Shown here piece by piece: positions 50,513 to 59,948 of a stretch of DNA of 64,000 nucleotides. The position numbers and the translations under genes are program-made. The DNA lies in assembly GCA_964641965.1 (NCBI GenBank), contig CAZXLD010000003.1:1-64000 (forward strand), read 5' to 3'. This DNA is from JAJDFU01 sp964641965 (GTDB taxonomy: Bacteria > Bacteroidota > Bacteroidia > Chitinophagales > Saprospiraceae). Each line of letters begins with the position of its first letter. The stretch's first letter is position 1. The notes under the pieces were generated by a model that made no database searches, was not told the origin of the DNA, and saw nothing but the letters and a program-made list of their open reading frames with translations.

Positions 50513-51448
50513 TTATTCCCCAATCATTTCCTGTTCTACTTTGTTCTGGCCAAGTATGCTGGCATAAACCAGATTCCGGCCTTCGGTCCAGGCCTCTAAA
50601 GAAAAGGGCAGTGAGATTATTTCTGCATTATAGTACCACTTTTGATCTGGATTTTGATTTCCGAGCAGCCGTTTACCTTCTACTTTAGGGTCCAACAGTT
50701 TATAGGAAATAGCAAACTTGGCAACGGCACCTGAATTTCGATTAATATAGGTAGTGAGTCTAGAAATACCATCGTATGGGCTGTTCTCTGCATATTTCCA
50801 GTAATCCGGATCTTCTGAGTCTGTAAATCCGCTTCTTGGCCGCGCAAGTAGAAATTCGTCTCTCGACATGCCCAGATAGAGCTGCTCTTGCCGGAATAAA
50901 TCTGGCATTAACAACTGTTGTCGGTCAAAAAGCTCTTGCTGAGCTGCTTTCTCCAGACCGGCAGCCACTATCAGCTGATCTGGTTGTGACCAACTTACCA
51001 AAGAAAACGGAAGACCCGTATCCTCCGGCATAAATACCCATTCTTCCCCTCCTCGATAGCAAGGGCCCAATACGCGTTTGGCTTCTTCGTTCGCCTCTGG
51101 AACGAGGTAGGATAATTGCAACCGATAAACGACCTGTTCCGTGGGATGACAGCGAACATGTAATGTCTTAACTTCGACAGAAGGGCTATGTATAATGTAT
51201 TCCAATGCTTCTCCATGGCCTGTCTTTGCCGGTATGGCCTCAGGAAAAGCATTTTTAAACTGGTCGACCGTCATTCCAAGGAAAAGACCCTGCTCCCGAG
51301 CTACAGACGGCAAATAGTCTTGCTGTAACTTTTGAAGCTTTTTTCCCTTTTGGGCTTCCAGATGGAATGGAAAAAGAAAGCCAGCGATAGCAAACAGAAA
51401 CAGAGTTAAGCTGATTCTTTTGGAAAATTGGTTCTCGGTAATCAACAT
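50513..51448 (-). CDS. Secreted protein with two repeated domains, unknown function
   Basis: The 311-residue protein has a signal peptide (hydrophobic stretch about 12-31, cleaved near LEAQ). Two halves start with the same pattern: REQGLFLGMTVDQFKNAFPE (about 50-70) and RQEQLYLGMSRDEFLLARPR (about 185-205). Each half ends with a similar LPFSLVSW / LPFSLEAW plus nonpolar strand. Internal duplication is therefore clear. I recognise no named family; LGMT.xxF repeats recall small periplasmic beta proteins such as the SmpA/OmlA or YycI folds but the match is weak. Confidence 0.7.
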   Translation of the reverse strand: MLITENQFSKRISLTLFLFAIAGFLFPFHLEAQKGKKLQKLQQDYLPSVAREQGLFLGMTVDQFKNAFPEAIPAKTGHGEALEYIIHSPSVEVKTLHVRCHPTEQVVYRLQLSYLVPEANEEAKRVLGPCYRGGEEWVFMPEDTGLPFSLVSWSQPDQLIVAAGLEKAAQQELFDRQQLLMPDLFRQEQLYLGMSRDEFLLARPRSGFTDSEDPDYWKYAENSPYDGISRLTTYINRNSGAVAKFAISYKLLDPKVEGKRLLGNQNPDQKWYYNAEIISLPFSLEAWTEGRNLVYASILGQNKVEQEMIGE

Positions 51449-51713
51449 GTGAAATGGATTTGTTGAGTAACCGTACTTCCATATTTTTTTCTTTACACCG
51501 CGTATGTAACGTCCTCCGATTCCATTTTTGATATATAAAAATTAAAAAACTGTGAAGAAAATTGAAAAATGAGTATCCGTAACTCCGATCAAGTACATTT
51601 GAAATAAGGATTTGGACAAAAAGGAAAATGATCACTCTTCATCGAAAAATTTCCCTGCCTGCTCTCAATTCAATTAACTTGTAGAGGTAAACCAAACAAA
51701 CTATTTAAAGCAA

Positions 51714-52355
51714 ATGGCATTCGATCAAAATTGGAAAGACACCTGGGAAAAGAGGTGGAAAGAATGGAAGGAAGACCTGGAAAAACTGCAGACTCAGTTT
51801 CAATCCGGCGCTAAGGAAGCAGAAACTGCTTTTGAAGAGCAAAAGTCCAAATTTCTAACTTGGCTGGAGGAACAACGAGAAACTTTTAAAGAAACCGGGA
51901 AGGAGACTAGCGAGGAGTGGAACGATTTCAGACAGTCCTTTGATAAGCTCATCCAAAAACTAAGCTCTTCTGCCGAACAGGACGCCAAAGAGGCTGAGGA
52001 GGAAATATCGGAACAAATTGAACATTTGTATTCCGAAGCTGAAAACCTGGAAAACCAAGCAAAAGATACCCAGAAGACTTTGCTTGACGACTTCACTGAC
52101 ACTATGTCTCGCTGGCAGGCGCAAATCAAAGCTGCCGCATTGAATATCCAGGTAGAAACGTCAGACGAATTTGAAGAATGGCGTGAAGAAGCCCGTCAGC
52201 GGTTTTCTGGCATGAAGGATAAGCTGGATCAGTATGCCAAAGATTCATCCGGTGAGTGGAAGGACCTTCGATCTGATATGGCTGATATTTTGGAAAAATT
52301 CGCCTCCAAACTCCGGTCCAAGCCCGAAGAAGACCAGGGCAATACGGAAGCCTGA
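51714..52355 (+). CDS. Charged coiled-coil protein (apolipoprotein-like), unknown function
   Basis: The 213-residue protein is almost entirely amphipathic helix, rich in Glu, Lys, Ala, Trp and Gln, with no signal peptide. Heptad-like stretches such as EKRWKEWKEDLEKLQTQF and EDAKEAEEEISEQIEHLYSE suggest coiled coils, and a second helical half repeats the WxxW/FEEWREEARQRF style. Resemblance is to apolipoprotein-like or LEA-type stress proteins rather than to a catalytic family. It is monocistronic with a long gene-free stretch downstream. Confidence 0.7.
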   Translation: MAFDQNWKDTWEKRWKEWKEDLEKLQTQFQSGAKEAETAFEEQKSKFLTWLEEQRETFKETGKETSEEWNDFRQSFDKLIQKLSSSAEQDAKEAEEEISEQIEHLYSEAENLENQAKDTQKTLLDDFTDTMSRWQAQIKAAALNIQVETSDEFEEWREEARQRFSGMKDKLDQYAKDSSGEWKDLRSDMADILEKFASKLRSKPEEDQGNTEA

Positions 52356-52908
52356 ACGGTAGAGTTAAGCACAGTAGAACTCAGAAGAAAGAAGTTAGGA
52401 AAAGCATAGTTCTAAATTCTATTGCTTTCTTCTGCTCAATGTTTGGACCATAGGGGAAAAGTATTTTACTCAGACAGAATTTGAAGTGAATCGCTTCAGG
52501 TTAGTCCTATCTGCATTCATTAAGTACAGGTCATGAAAACCTGAACTATCCTGGCAGGGAAATGCTAATCAAAGCCCATTCGGTAGCGAACGAACCCGAA
52601 TCTTCACAGCTCGTCATCCGAAGAATAACCATCTCACCATTCTGCTACATTCGATACATCTGTAGAGCTGTCATAGCTTCTGTAAGGTCATTTTATTACA
52701 AAAGACCTTCTATGCCAAAGCTTTGGAATTTTCGCTTCTCCACGAACTGGAACTTTACTAAGGCGTTTTAATAGTGTAACTATTGCTTAAAGTAGCAATG
52801 CTTATAGGAATCGTTGTTTTAAATTTCATCAACTAAACTCGATTTCTGATGCCTTTGACAAATCGGAATCAAAAACCTCCATTGGGCCTAGTAAGAAGTT
52901 TTGATCGG
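52356..52908. other. Gene-free stretch
   Basis: About 550 bases without a convincing gene. The longest frame (52562-52771, 69 residues) has no start context or recognisable protein and is not called. ATTGCT/AGCAAT repeats near 52782 form only a weak stem. Confidence 0.6.
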
Positions 52909-53134
52909 CTCGGTTTGGGCTATTTTAGACCGAGTTCGTTTCATGCAATATTCAATTGAAGAGCTAAAGAAAACGGGTTGAACGACCTTAAGCTGCTTAA
53001 TGGCAGTAAAAGATATATCCCAATAGAAATCCTGCTTTCAATCAAAATGACCTAACCAAATAAAAATTTTATTCGATCCATACTTTCCGGAACCTCGTTC
53101 ATTAGTCGGGAGATCAGCATACTACAACTGATCT
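52909..53134 (+). ncRNA. Candidate small RNA ahead of a strong terminator
   Basis: No protein gene lies between 52355 and the terminator at 53143, which points only along the + strand. Two stems precede it: CTCGGTTT/AGACCGAG (52909-52934, one G-U) and AGATCAG/CTGATCT (53111-53134). The upstream CDS ends 790 nt earlier. A transcript of unknown 5' end is therefore likely. No clear TAnnTTTG promoter was found, so boundaries are uncertain. Confidence 0.4.
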
Positions 53135-53142
53135 TATCCTCG

Positions 53143-53168
53143 GCCGGCCCTGGTGGGCCGGCTTTTTT
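53143..53168 (+). terminator. Strong intrinsic terminator
   Basis: GCCGGCCC (53143-53150) and GGGCCGGC (53155-53162) form a perfect 8-bp stem with a TGGT loop, followed by six T. Confidence 0.9.
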
Positions 53169-53219
53169 GTGATAAACTGGAGCTGAACGTTTTTATACCT
53201 ACACAAATCTATCGGGCTA

Positions 53220-54428
53220 TTAATCGGCTTCTGTTCGGTGAATAACCACCGCCCCAATAGAATCACCAAAAATGTTGACGACTCCCCGAATTAGATCCAA
53301 TGGCCGGTCAACCGCCAACATGATTCCTACGATAAAATCTACCGTAGGCCCCTTAAGGCCCACCGATTCCAGGACAATGAAAATTACTACAATCCCTCCG
53401 GATGGAACGCCGGCAGCGCCAATGGAAGCCAGAAGCGCAGTGAAGACAACCAATAATTGCTGACCAATGGTGAGGTCAATTCCAAGCACTTGGGCTACAA
53501 ATAAAGCTCCTGCACATTCGAATAACGCGCCGCCGTCCATGTTAATCGTAGCTCCCATCGGAATTACAAAATTAGTGATCGATTCAGGTACGCCTGCCTT
53601 TTCCCGAACACATTTCATCGTTACCGGCATCGTTGCCAGAGAGGAAGCCGTTGCCAGTACAGTCACAAAGGCTTCACTCATCCTTTGCATGTGGACATAA
53701 GGATTTTCACGTGTAAAAAGAAAATAAATGAGAGGCTGAAGGAGGAATAAATGAATCAACAAGCCGGCGCCAACCGTTACCAAATACCAAAGTACCGATT
53801 GGAAGAAGGTAAGATCTGCTTGATTGATAGCCTTGATAACCAGGCCAAAGATCCCAAGTGGAATTAGTCTGATAATCCATCTAGTGATTACTAAGATTGC
53901 CCCGTAAATAGCTTGTGATAAGTCCAGAAAGCTTTCACGCAATTTGCCTGGAATTTGGGTGAGTGCCATGCCGAACAGCAAAGAGAAGAATATGATATTC
54001 AACATGTTCATTTCGGCCAGCGCCTGGACAGGATTAGCAGGTATGATGCGGACTAATAGATCCAGGAGGTTTTGGGGTCGGTCCAGCTGAAGAGTATACT
54101 GTTCTTCCTCCGAAACTGGAAGATCAACTCCTACTCCAGGTTGAATGGTGTTTACCAAAGTCAATCCCAAGGAAATAGCGACCAGGCTAGTGCCCATATA
54201 AAACAGGAACGTCTTGGCACCGATCCGCCGAAGTTCATCTGTGCGCTCAAATCTGGCTACTGCATTGATCAGGGAAAACGTAACCAGGGGAACAATGATC
54301 ATTTTGAGCAGGTTGACGAAGGCGGTCCCCAAATACTCAGCCCAGGTTAAATATTCTCCAAAATATATGCCGGCAGGGATAGCAATTACAAATGCCAGAA
54401 GCACCAAAAGGGGTTGGGAAAGTTTCAT
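53220..54428 (-). CDS. Dicarboxylate/amino acid:cation symporter (DAACS family)
   Basis: The 402-residue membrane protein belongs to the glutamate/aspartate:Na+ or H+ symporters (GltP/DctA type). It has the serine-rich reentrant loop ATASSLATMPVTMKC, the cation/substrate motif PMGATINMDGGALFECAGALFVAQ and the second loop SIGAAGVPSGGIVVIF, which all match the family. Start MKLSQPLLVLLAFVIAIPAGIYFG is a membrane helix. It is 27 nt after the DUF2062 gene and may share its mRNA. Confidence 0.92.
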   Translation of the reverse strand: MKLSQPLLVLLAFVIAIPAGIYFGEYLTWAEYLGTAFVNLLKMIIVPLVTFSLINAVARFERTDELRRIGAKTFLFYMGTSLVAISLGLTLVNTIQPGVGVDLPVSEEEQYTLQLDRPQNLLDLLVRIIPANPVQALAEMNMLNIIFFSLLFGMALTQIPGKLRESFLDLSQAIYGAILVITRWIIRLIPLGIFGLVIKAINQADLTFFQSVLWYLVTVGAGLLIHLFLLQPLIYFLFTRENPYVHMQRMSEAFVTVLATASSLATMPVTMKCVREKAGVPESITNFVIPMGATINMDGGALFECAGALFVAQVLGIDLTIGQQLLVVFTALLASIGAAGVPSGGIVVIFIVLESVGLKGPTVDFIVGIMLAVDRPLDLIRGVVNIFGDSIGAVVIHRTEAD

Positions 54429-54455
54429 GGTCCGATATTATCCAAATATTCGAGC

Positions 54456-54923
54456 CTAGAAAAATATTTTGGTTTGATTCCTCTCTCTAAATATCCAGAG
54501 GATAACCCGGACAAGAATATATACAGCAAGGCCTGCCAACAAGGATAAAGGGATGGCTCCCGCAAAATAGGTGCCTGCTAATTGGAAGGAAGTGTTGAGC
54601 AAGGAATAACCATGCTCCAACTGAGCCTCCAAGGGCTGTCCAACCAAAAAAGCACCTAATTGATAGCTAAACAGAATCACAAAAGGGAAAAGTGGAGGAA
54701 TACTGATACAGGTCCCCAACAAGACCAATGCTTTATTCAATTTTAGCAGGTGCGCAAGTACAATAGCCAAAAAGGTTTGCAGGCCCCAAATCGGGAATAT
54801 CCCCAAAAAAGCACCTAGTCCCAAAGCTGATGCTAATAGATGTGGCCGCTCTGTCGAATAGAATAACTCTTGCTTTAATCGCTTGTATGCCCCCCTTAGC
54901 CTTGATTGGATTTGCCTCAACAT
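54456..54923 (-). CDS. DUF2062 membrane protein
   Basis: The 155-residue protein has three or four membrane helices and matches DUF2062: ERPHLLASALGLGAFLGIFPIWGLQTFLAIVLAHLLKLNKALVLLG (broken here in the family by a conserved Gly/Pro pattern) followed by ISIPPLFPF. DUF2062 proteins often adjoin glycosyltransferases or lysyl-type genes but their role is open. A perfect 21-bp palindrome lies 17 nt upstream of the start. Confidence 0.85.
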   Translation of the reverse strand: MLRQIQSRLRGAYKRLKQELFYSTERPHLLASALGLGAFLGIFPIWGLQTFLAIVLAHLLKLNKALVLLGTCISIPPLFPFVILFSYQLGAFLVGQPLEAQLEHGYSLLNTSFQLAGTYFAGAIPLSLLAGLAVYILVRVILWIFRERNQTKIFF

Positions 54924-54939
54924 TTAAAGCCTGTTTCAA

Positions 54940-54960
54940 ATTTGTACGCTGCGTACAAAT
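54940..54960. promoter_or_regulatory. Perfect 21-bp palindrome (operator candidate) before the DUF2062 gene
   Basis: ATTTGTACGC, a central T, then GCGTACAAAT: two perfect 10-bp arms. It lies between 17 and 37 nt upstream of the DUF2062 start on the minus strand, where a repressor dimer would block transcription. Confidence 0.6.
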
Positions 54961-55087
54961 GGCCACTTTTTCGATTATTTTGCAAAGCAGAACGGGTTCC
55001 GAAGCGCTGCTACGATCCCAAACCTGTGTCTTGTTTAACCAAAAAATGGACAAATTTTACCATCATTTACGAATTTTAAACAAGCGC

Positions 55088-55831
55088 TTAATTAAACCCG
55101 TAAACGTATGCTTTGCGTTGGCGTTTACGATCAATAATAGCCCAATAAATATGATCTGACAGGGTTGGGAGCGCTAAAGAGAATATCCAGTGCTCCATGG
55201 TATTCTCACCGTCCTCAGGTGGGTTGAAATCCAGATCTACATCCCGATCAATTGTTTCAAATAAAGGCAATAACCTTAAGGTTCCCTTTCTCATGTACCT
55301 CCGAAGGTAGCCTTCGACTGCCCAATCCACAGTCGGTGCATTTGCCAACCCTTCCCTGGAAAACAATTGATGGGTTTCCCGAACGAGCGCCCTGGGAGAC
55401 TCGACATGTTCTTCTTGGTACATAATTGTCCTCAGGGCCAGGTCAAGGGCACTCATAAAATCGATAGTCTGGTCAGGTAATTCATCTTGTTGCCTGACCA
55501 TCAATTCGGGGGCGACTACAGACATCCCTTTGAAACCTTCATATTTAATTTTATTGTCGATCCGATCCTGGAGGGTAATGGGTACAACATTGATCTGATC
55601 CTTCAGCCAAATTAAAGCTTCATCTGTAAATGCGAATGTTTCCGTGATATATTGAAGGGTAAATTCTTCGGTCTTGGTTTTCACTTGTCCATCGTAGGCG
55701 TAGTTATGAATACGCTGTACATCGGGTAGAGAAAGTTGATTCTTTTCCGATTCTTCGAAGAGCTTTTCGGCAAATTCCAACAGCCTTCGATCGTACTTGA
55801 CACCGTCGATCGTCTTGTAGTAGGAAGCCAT
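55088..55831 (-). CDS. Hypothetical protein
   Basis: The 247-residue protein is acidic, soluble and mainly helical, with no signal peptide (MASYYKTIDGVKYDRRLLEFAE). Family not recognised. Conserved-looking stretches are ELSLPDVQRIHNY-like SLPDVQRIHNYAYDG, TFAFTDEALIWL and the C-terminal FSLALPTLSDHIYWAIIDRKRQRKAYVYG. It lies 24 nt after the M48 protease gene on the same strand and may be cotranscribed. Confidence 0.65.
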   Translation of the reverse strand: MASYYKTIDGVKYDRRLLEFAEKLFEESEKNQLSLPDVQRIHNYAYDGQVKTKTEEFTLQYITETFAFTDEALIWLKDQINVVPITLQDRIDNKIKYEGFKGMSVVAPELMVRQQDELPDQTIDFMSALDLALRTIMYQEEHVESPRALVRETHQLFSREGLANAPTVDWAVEGYLRRYMRKGTLRLLPLFETIDRDVDLDFNPPEDGENTMEHWIFSLALPTLSDHIYWAIIDRKRQRKAYVYGFN

Positions 55832-55855
55832 AGCAGGTTTTTTTAGGAGGAATTA

Positions 55856-57334
55856 TTATCTGGCAACTGTTTTTATCAACATACCCTGAGGCACTTGGTC
55901 TCCCAATTGCATCCCATTTAGTATGGCAAACTCTTCTAACCGCTCCTGGGGAATACCAAAACTTAAAAGCGCCTCCTGCAGGGTAGTTGTCCTGGAAATT
56001 TGCTGAATCTTGACACGCTCCGGCTTCACATTTAATTTAGCCGGGTCATTTAAAGGCTTGAAAGTATTTACTGTGGAAGCAAAGTTGGTTCGATAACCCT
56101 GGTACAAATCCGTAGTAGTCACCCCCATGAAAATATAGTTGTAGTCCAGATATTTAATGCCGGTAAGGTAGATTCCCAACTGTTGTTGATTTTGCTCGTC
56201 ATTGTACAGCGCTTCCACAGTGTAGGCATCTAAGCCATTGATCATACTGGATTTTCCGGCCCCCTGGACTTGGAACTTATACTTCTGCACAAGCGTGTCT
56301 ACGGCTGCCTTAGGCGTATTCCCTTGCCCAAGCATCAATTCGAGTAATGCCTTTCCTTCTCCCTCTATCATCTGGACAGCTGTTGGCGTGTTGACCAAAC
56401 GCCATCCACTTGGATAACTATATTCGAACTTGAGTTGCGGATGGTAGAATGTATTCCCTTCGGTATATCCCTGAGAGGGGTCTTCACCATATACAAGTCC
56501 GTCAATCATACGCAGGTAAGAATCCCTATTGATATTGAGATTTGGATTATTCACCTTGGTCTGCCATTCGGAAGCTAGCCTTGCTACGTTTTCTTCTCGA
56601 TCCAATGGATCAGGGTGAGTGGAAAAAAAGCTTGGAACAGGGCTATTGTTGCCTTGCGAACTCAGCCGGTGTAGCGTTGTAAAAAAGCTGGCCATTTCCT
56701 TTGCATCGTAGCCTATTTTAGTCGAGTACTCCACCCCCAGGCGATCCGATTGGGATTCGTCATCCCGGCCAAACTTCAGAAAGAGTAGCTGCAGGCCTTG
56801 AGCTGCCTGTTCAGTCAGTGGGCTAATATCACTTTTAGTCAAAATGGAACCCGCAACCGTACCGGCAAGCAGGCCTACCTGTCCCAGCATTTGTTGGGTC
56901 TGCTGTTGGGCACCATGACGAGCAGTAACATGGCCAATCTCGTGTCCCAATACGCCGGCAAACTCTGCTTCATTGCTGAAATGAGCTAGAATACCACGCG
57001 TGAAATACACATAGCCTCCCGGCAAAGCAAAGGCGTTCACCACCGGCGAATCCAATACCCGAAAGGTAAACTTTAAGTTTGGACGATGGGAAATTGCCGC
57101 CATGGCTTGGCCCTTTTCGTCGATAAAACGCTGGAGCTTTTCATCTTGATAAGAACCAAACTGGGCAACAATACTAGGATCATACTGCGTACCGAGTGCA
57201 ATTTCCTGGGCTTCCGACATAAAGCTGAGTTCGCGCTTTCCGGTAACCGGATTTACGGCACAAGATTCAGGCAAGGTTATTGCGAGGCAAATTCCAAGGA
57301 GATAGACAATCGTCTTTTTGAATGATCTGATCAC
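55856..57334 (-). CDS. M48 family metalloprotease lipoprotein
   Basis: The 492-residue protein has a lipoprotein signal (Cys25 in LPESCAVNPVTGKRELSFMSE). The M48 peptidase domain shows HEIGH at residues 131-135 with HGAQQQTQQM after it, and a downstream Glu zinc ligand (ESQSDRLGVEY). HPDPLDREENV follows. The part after about residue 300 is a separate domain, ending with a segment (TTLQEALLSFGIPQERLEEFAILNGM) that recalls LysM-type repeats. It should act in the periplasm on outer membrane or misfolded proteins, like BepA/LoiP relatives. Inference on role. Confidence 0.88.
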   Translation of the reverse strand: MIRSFKKTIVYLLGICLAITLPESCAVNPVTGKRELSFMSEAQEIALGTQYDPSIVAQFGSYQDEKLQRFIDEKGQAMAAISHRPNLKFTFRVLDSPVVNAFALPGGYVYFTRGILAHFSNEAEFAGVLGHEIGHVTARHGAQQQTQQMLGQVGLLAGTVAGSILTKSDISPLTEQAAQGLQLLFLKFGRDDESQSDRLGVEYSTKIGYDAKEMASFFTTLHRLSSQGNNSPVPSFFSTHPDPLDREENVARLASEWQTKVNNPNLNINRDSYLRMIDGLVYGEDPSQGYTEGNTFYHPQLKFEYSYPSGWRLVNTPTAVQMIEGEGKALLELMLGQGNTPKAAVDTLVQKYKFQVQGAGKSSMINGLDAYTVEALYNDEQNQQQLGIYLTGIKYLDYNYIFMGVTTTDLYQGYRTNFASTVNTFKPLNDPAKLNVKPERVKIQQISRTTTLQEALLSFGIPQERLEEFAILNGMQLGDQVPQGMLIKTVAR

Positions 57335-57368
57335 AGGAGTGGTTTTTTATCGAAAAAGTTACGTCGGT

Positions 57369-59450
57369 TTAGCTGTCCTCGTCCAGCGTTTTACGTGCTA
57401 CAGCAATCATTATGGAATTTGGCTGAACGATCACCGGGCTCTTCAAAACCTGGCTTGCTTCTTCTGGAAGAACGAAATCGTAGGGTGAAGATATTGCGGT
57501 ATCCATTAACCGGTACCAGAAATGCTGGCTTTTATCCGGAGGCTCAGGCAACTCAAACCAAAGCCTTTCTTTCCAAGCATTAATCATGATATACAAATCA
57601 AAGGGATAAAAGGAATTGGTCAGGGAAAGCGCAAGTGAATGCGATTGAGGTCCAAAATCCGGTGCACTCAATTTAACACCATGCCATTGCGATCGGGTTC
57701 GATTGTGATTGGTATTTAAAATCCAGAACGAATCCTCTTGGAAGTACCCGGTATCCAGGTTGAACCGAATCAATTTTCGAGTGAATTCGAAAAGGTCGCT
57801 ATGTTGATCCAGTAAGTCCCAATTCATCCAACTGATCTCATTATCCTGGCAGTAGACGTTGTTATTCCCAAGCTGAGAACGTCCTATTTCATCCCCCATA
57901 CTGATCATTGGCGTTCCTTGTGAGATCAGTAAAAGGGCTAAAAAGTTTTTCACTTGTTTGGTTCGCAAGGCCTGGACAGCTGGATCATCCGTAGGGCCTT
58001 CCACCCCACAATTCCAGCTGTAGTTGGCATTGTTTCCGTCCCGATTCTCCTCCAGGTTGGCTTCATTATGCTTGCGGTTATAACTTACCAGATCATGAAG
58101 GGTGAACCCATCGTGGCAGGTAATAAAGTTGATGCTTCGATTGGGATCGCGATTTTGGACCCGAAACAGGTCCGGGCTTCCCGTCATGCGATTTGCCAGT
58201 TTAAAAGTGGTATTCGAATCTCCTTTCAGGAATTGACGGACATCGTCGCGAAATTGCCCATTCCATTCTGCCCAACGATCCCCTACAAAACGCCCCAGTT
58301 GATAGGATTCCAAATCCCAGGCCTCGGCGATAATTTTGGAGGATGCCAATACTGGATTGGATTCAATACCCCAGAGAATAGGCGGATTTTCTAAAGGATT
58401 TCCGCGTTCATCCCTGGAAAGTACTGAGGCGAGGTCAAAGCGGAAACCATCCACATGCATTTCGGCAACCCAGTGTTCGAGGGCATCCGTGATTATCCTG
58501 CGCACAATAGAATGATTGGCATTGGTGGTGTTTCCCGTTCCGGAATAATTCATGTATTGATATTCCTCATCCACCATGTAATAAGCATGGTTTTCCAAAC
58601 CCTTGAAAGAAAAGGTGGATCCTCCTTCGCCTCCCTCCGCTGTATGGTTAAACACCACATCGAGAATAACCTCAATATCAGCCTGATGCAATGCTTTTAC
58701 CATATCCCGAAACTCATTCAATCCCTCAATCGGATCATAGGAAGAAAAATAACCGCTATGCGGGGCAAAGAAATTGATCGGTGCGTAACCCCAATAATTC
58801 GTTAAATGAGACGGTGTATCAAATGGATCGAAATGTTGGACAGGTAATAATTCTACCGCAGTGACCCCTAAGGTTTTTAGATAAGGAATTTTGTCGATCA
58901 CTCCACGATAGGTCCCCCTCATTTCCCCTTCCACTCCCGAGTTGGAATTCCTAGTAAACCCGCCTACATGCATTTCATAAATGACTGTGTTTGCATAGGG
59001 GCGATTTAAGGGACGGTCCCATTCCCAGTCGTACTCGTCAAAATCTACCACCACACCTTTGAAAGCAGTAGCTGTATTATCTCCTGGCCGAATGGCAGCA
59101 TCTCGGTCCCAGGTGTCGGCAACCACCGCTTTCGCATAAGGATCAAGTAATAACTTGCTTCCATCAAATCGAAACCCTCTGCTCGGGTTGTAGGGACCAT
59201 GCACTTTATAGCCATACAATGTGCCCGATTCAAGCTCAGGAATAAAGCAATGCCAGTAATAAAAAGTCTTATTCTTCTTGGGGTCCAACCGAACGACTTG
59301 AAAGGGTTGGCTATGATCCGTACGATGAAACAGGAAGAGTTCTACGAAGTCAGCGTGTTTGGAAAAAAGGCTAAAGTTCACCCCTTCCGGATACACCTTC
59401 GCTCCTAAAGGGTGAGGCCGGCCGGGTAGGACAGAAAATTGGGTCTTCAT
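57369..59450 (-). CDS. glgX: Glycogen debranching enzyme GlgX (isoamylase type)
   Basis: GlgX removes alpha-1,6 branches from glycogen. The 693-residue protein has an N-terminal CBM48 domain (GRPHPLGAKVYPEGVNFSLFS), a GH13_11 barrel with DVVFNHTAEGG, catalytic Asp in VDGFRFDLASV, acid Glu in IAEAWD and third Asp in ITCHDGFTLHD, and a C-terminal beta domain. Length and motifs fit the family. It is the last gene of an apparent operon (SLC13 carrier, kinase, regulator, glgX), 11 nt after the response regulator. Confidence 0.95.
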   Translation of the reverse strand: MKTQFSVLPGRPHPLGAKVYPEGVNFSLFSKHADFVELFLFHRTDHSQPFQVVRLDPKKNKTFYYWHCFIPELESGTLYGYKVHGPYNPSRGFRFDGSKLLLDPYAKAVVADTWDRDAAIRPGDNTATAFKGVVVDFDEYDWEWDRPLNRPYANTVIYEMHVGGFTRNSNSGVEGEMRGTYRGVIDKIPYLKTLGVTAVELLPVQHFDPFDTPSHLTNYWGYAPINFFAPHSGYFSSYDPIEGLNEFRDMVKALHQADIEVILDVVFNHTAEGGEGGSTFSFKGLENHAYYMVDEEYQYMNYSGTGNTTNANHSIVRRIITDALEHWVAEMHVDGFRFDLASVLSRDERGNPLENPPILWGIESNPVLASSKIIAEAWDLESYQLGRFVGDRWAEWNGQFRDDVRQFLKGDSNTTFKLANRMTGSPDLFRVQNRDPNRSINFITCHDGFTLHDLVSYNRKHNEANLEENRDGNNANYSWNCGVEGPTDDPAVQALRTKQVKNFLALLLISQGTPMISMGDEIGRSQLGNNNVYCQDNEISWMNWDLLDQHSDLFEFTRKLIRFNLDTGYFQEDSFWILNTNHNRTRSQWHGVKLSAPDFGPQSHSLALSLTNSFYPFDLYIMINAWKERLWFELPEPPDKSQHFWYRLMDTAISSPYDFVLPEEASQVLKSPVIVQPNSIMIAVARKTLDEDS

Positions 59451-59461
59451 GTGAATGGTGC

Positions 59462-59944
59462 TTAGTTCCTTTCGTGTAGATATTGGAAGAGGACCTTTTT
59501 GTCCAGGTATTTCAGATAAGGCTGATAGTCGATTCCCGATTCGAGTAAAAAGCGAGTCAATAGTTCTTTGGTGAAGGCAATTAGCTTTTCAGGTGTCCAT
59601 GGCTTTTCAATATAATGATCGATAGACGCCTGATTAATCGCTTTGATGGTATCCCCATGGGTTGCCAAGCCGGTAAGGAGTATTTTGCGGGTTTGTTTGA
59701 AGCGCTCATCTTTTTTTAGGTCAATCAAAAAATCAACACCGGTTTTTCCCGGCATGATATGATCTGAAATGACCAGCCCCAATCGATCCCCATCCTGAAC
59801 AATTTCATCCAATAATTCTTCGGCTTCGTTGGCCGACTCACACCCTTCTAAAACAAATGCTTCTTCAAAATCCTCCAGTTCTTCCAGGATAGCATTGAGC
59901 ACCTCTCGTTGATCTTCCAGACAAACAATATAAATTCGGTCCAT
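59462..59944 (-). CDS. Response regulator with receiver domain only
   Basis: The 160-residue protein has a receiver domain: acidic pair Glu10/Asp11, phosphoacceptor Asp61 in VISDHIMPG, the switch Thr91 and Lys114 in YIEKPW. The last 40 residues are helical and carry no DNA-binding domain, so it may act on proteins. It follows the histidine kinase by 4 nt and most likely receives its phosphate. Confidence 0.9.
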   Translation of the reverse strand: MDRIYIVCLEDQREVLNAILEELEDFEEAFVLEGCESANEAEELLDEIVQDGDRLGLVISDHIMPGKTGVDFLIDLKKDERFKQTRKILLTGLATHGDTIKAINQASIDHYIEKPWTPEKLIAFTKELLTRFLLESGIDYQPYLKYLDKKVLFQYLHERN

Positions 59945-59948
59945 CAGT

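Noticed and set aside
52562..52771. 69-codon open frame on the + strand
   Set aside because: No recognisable protein, no start context and composition like non-coding sequence.
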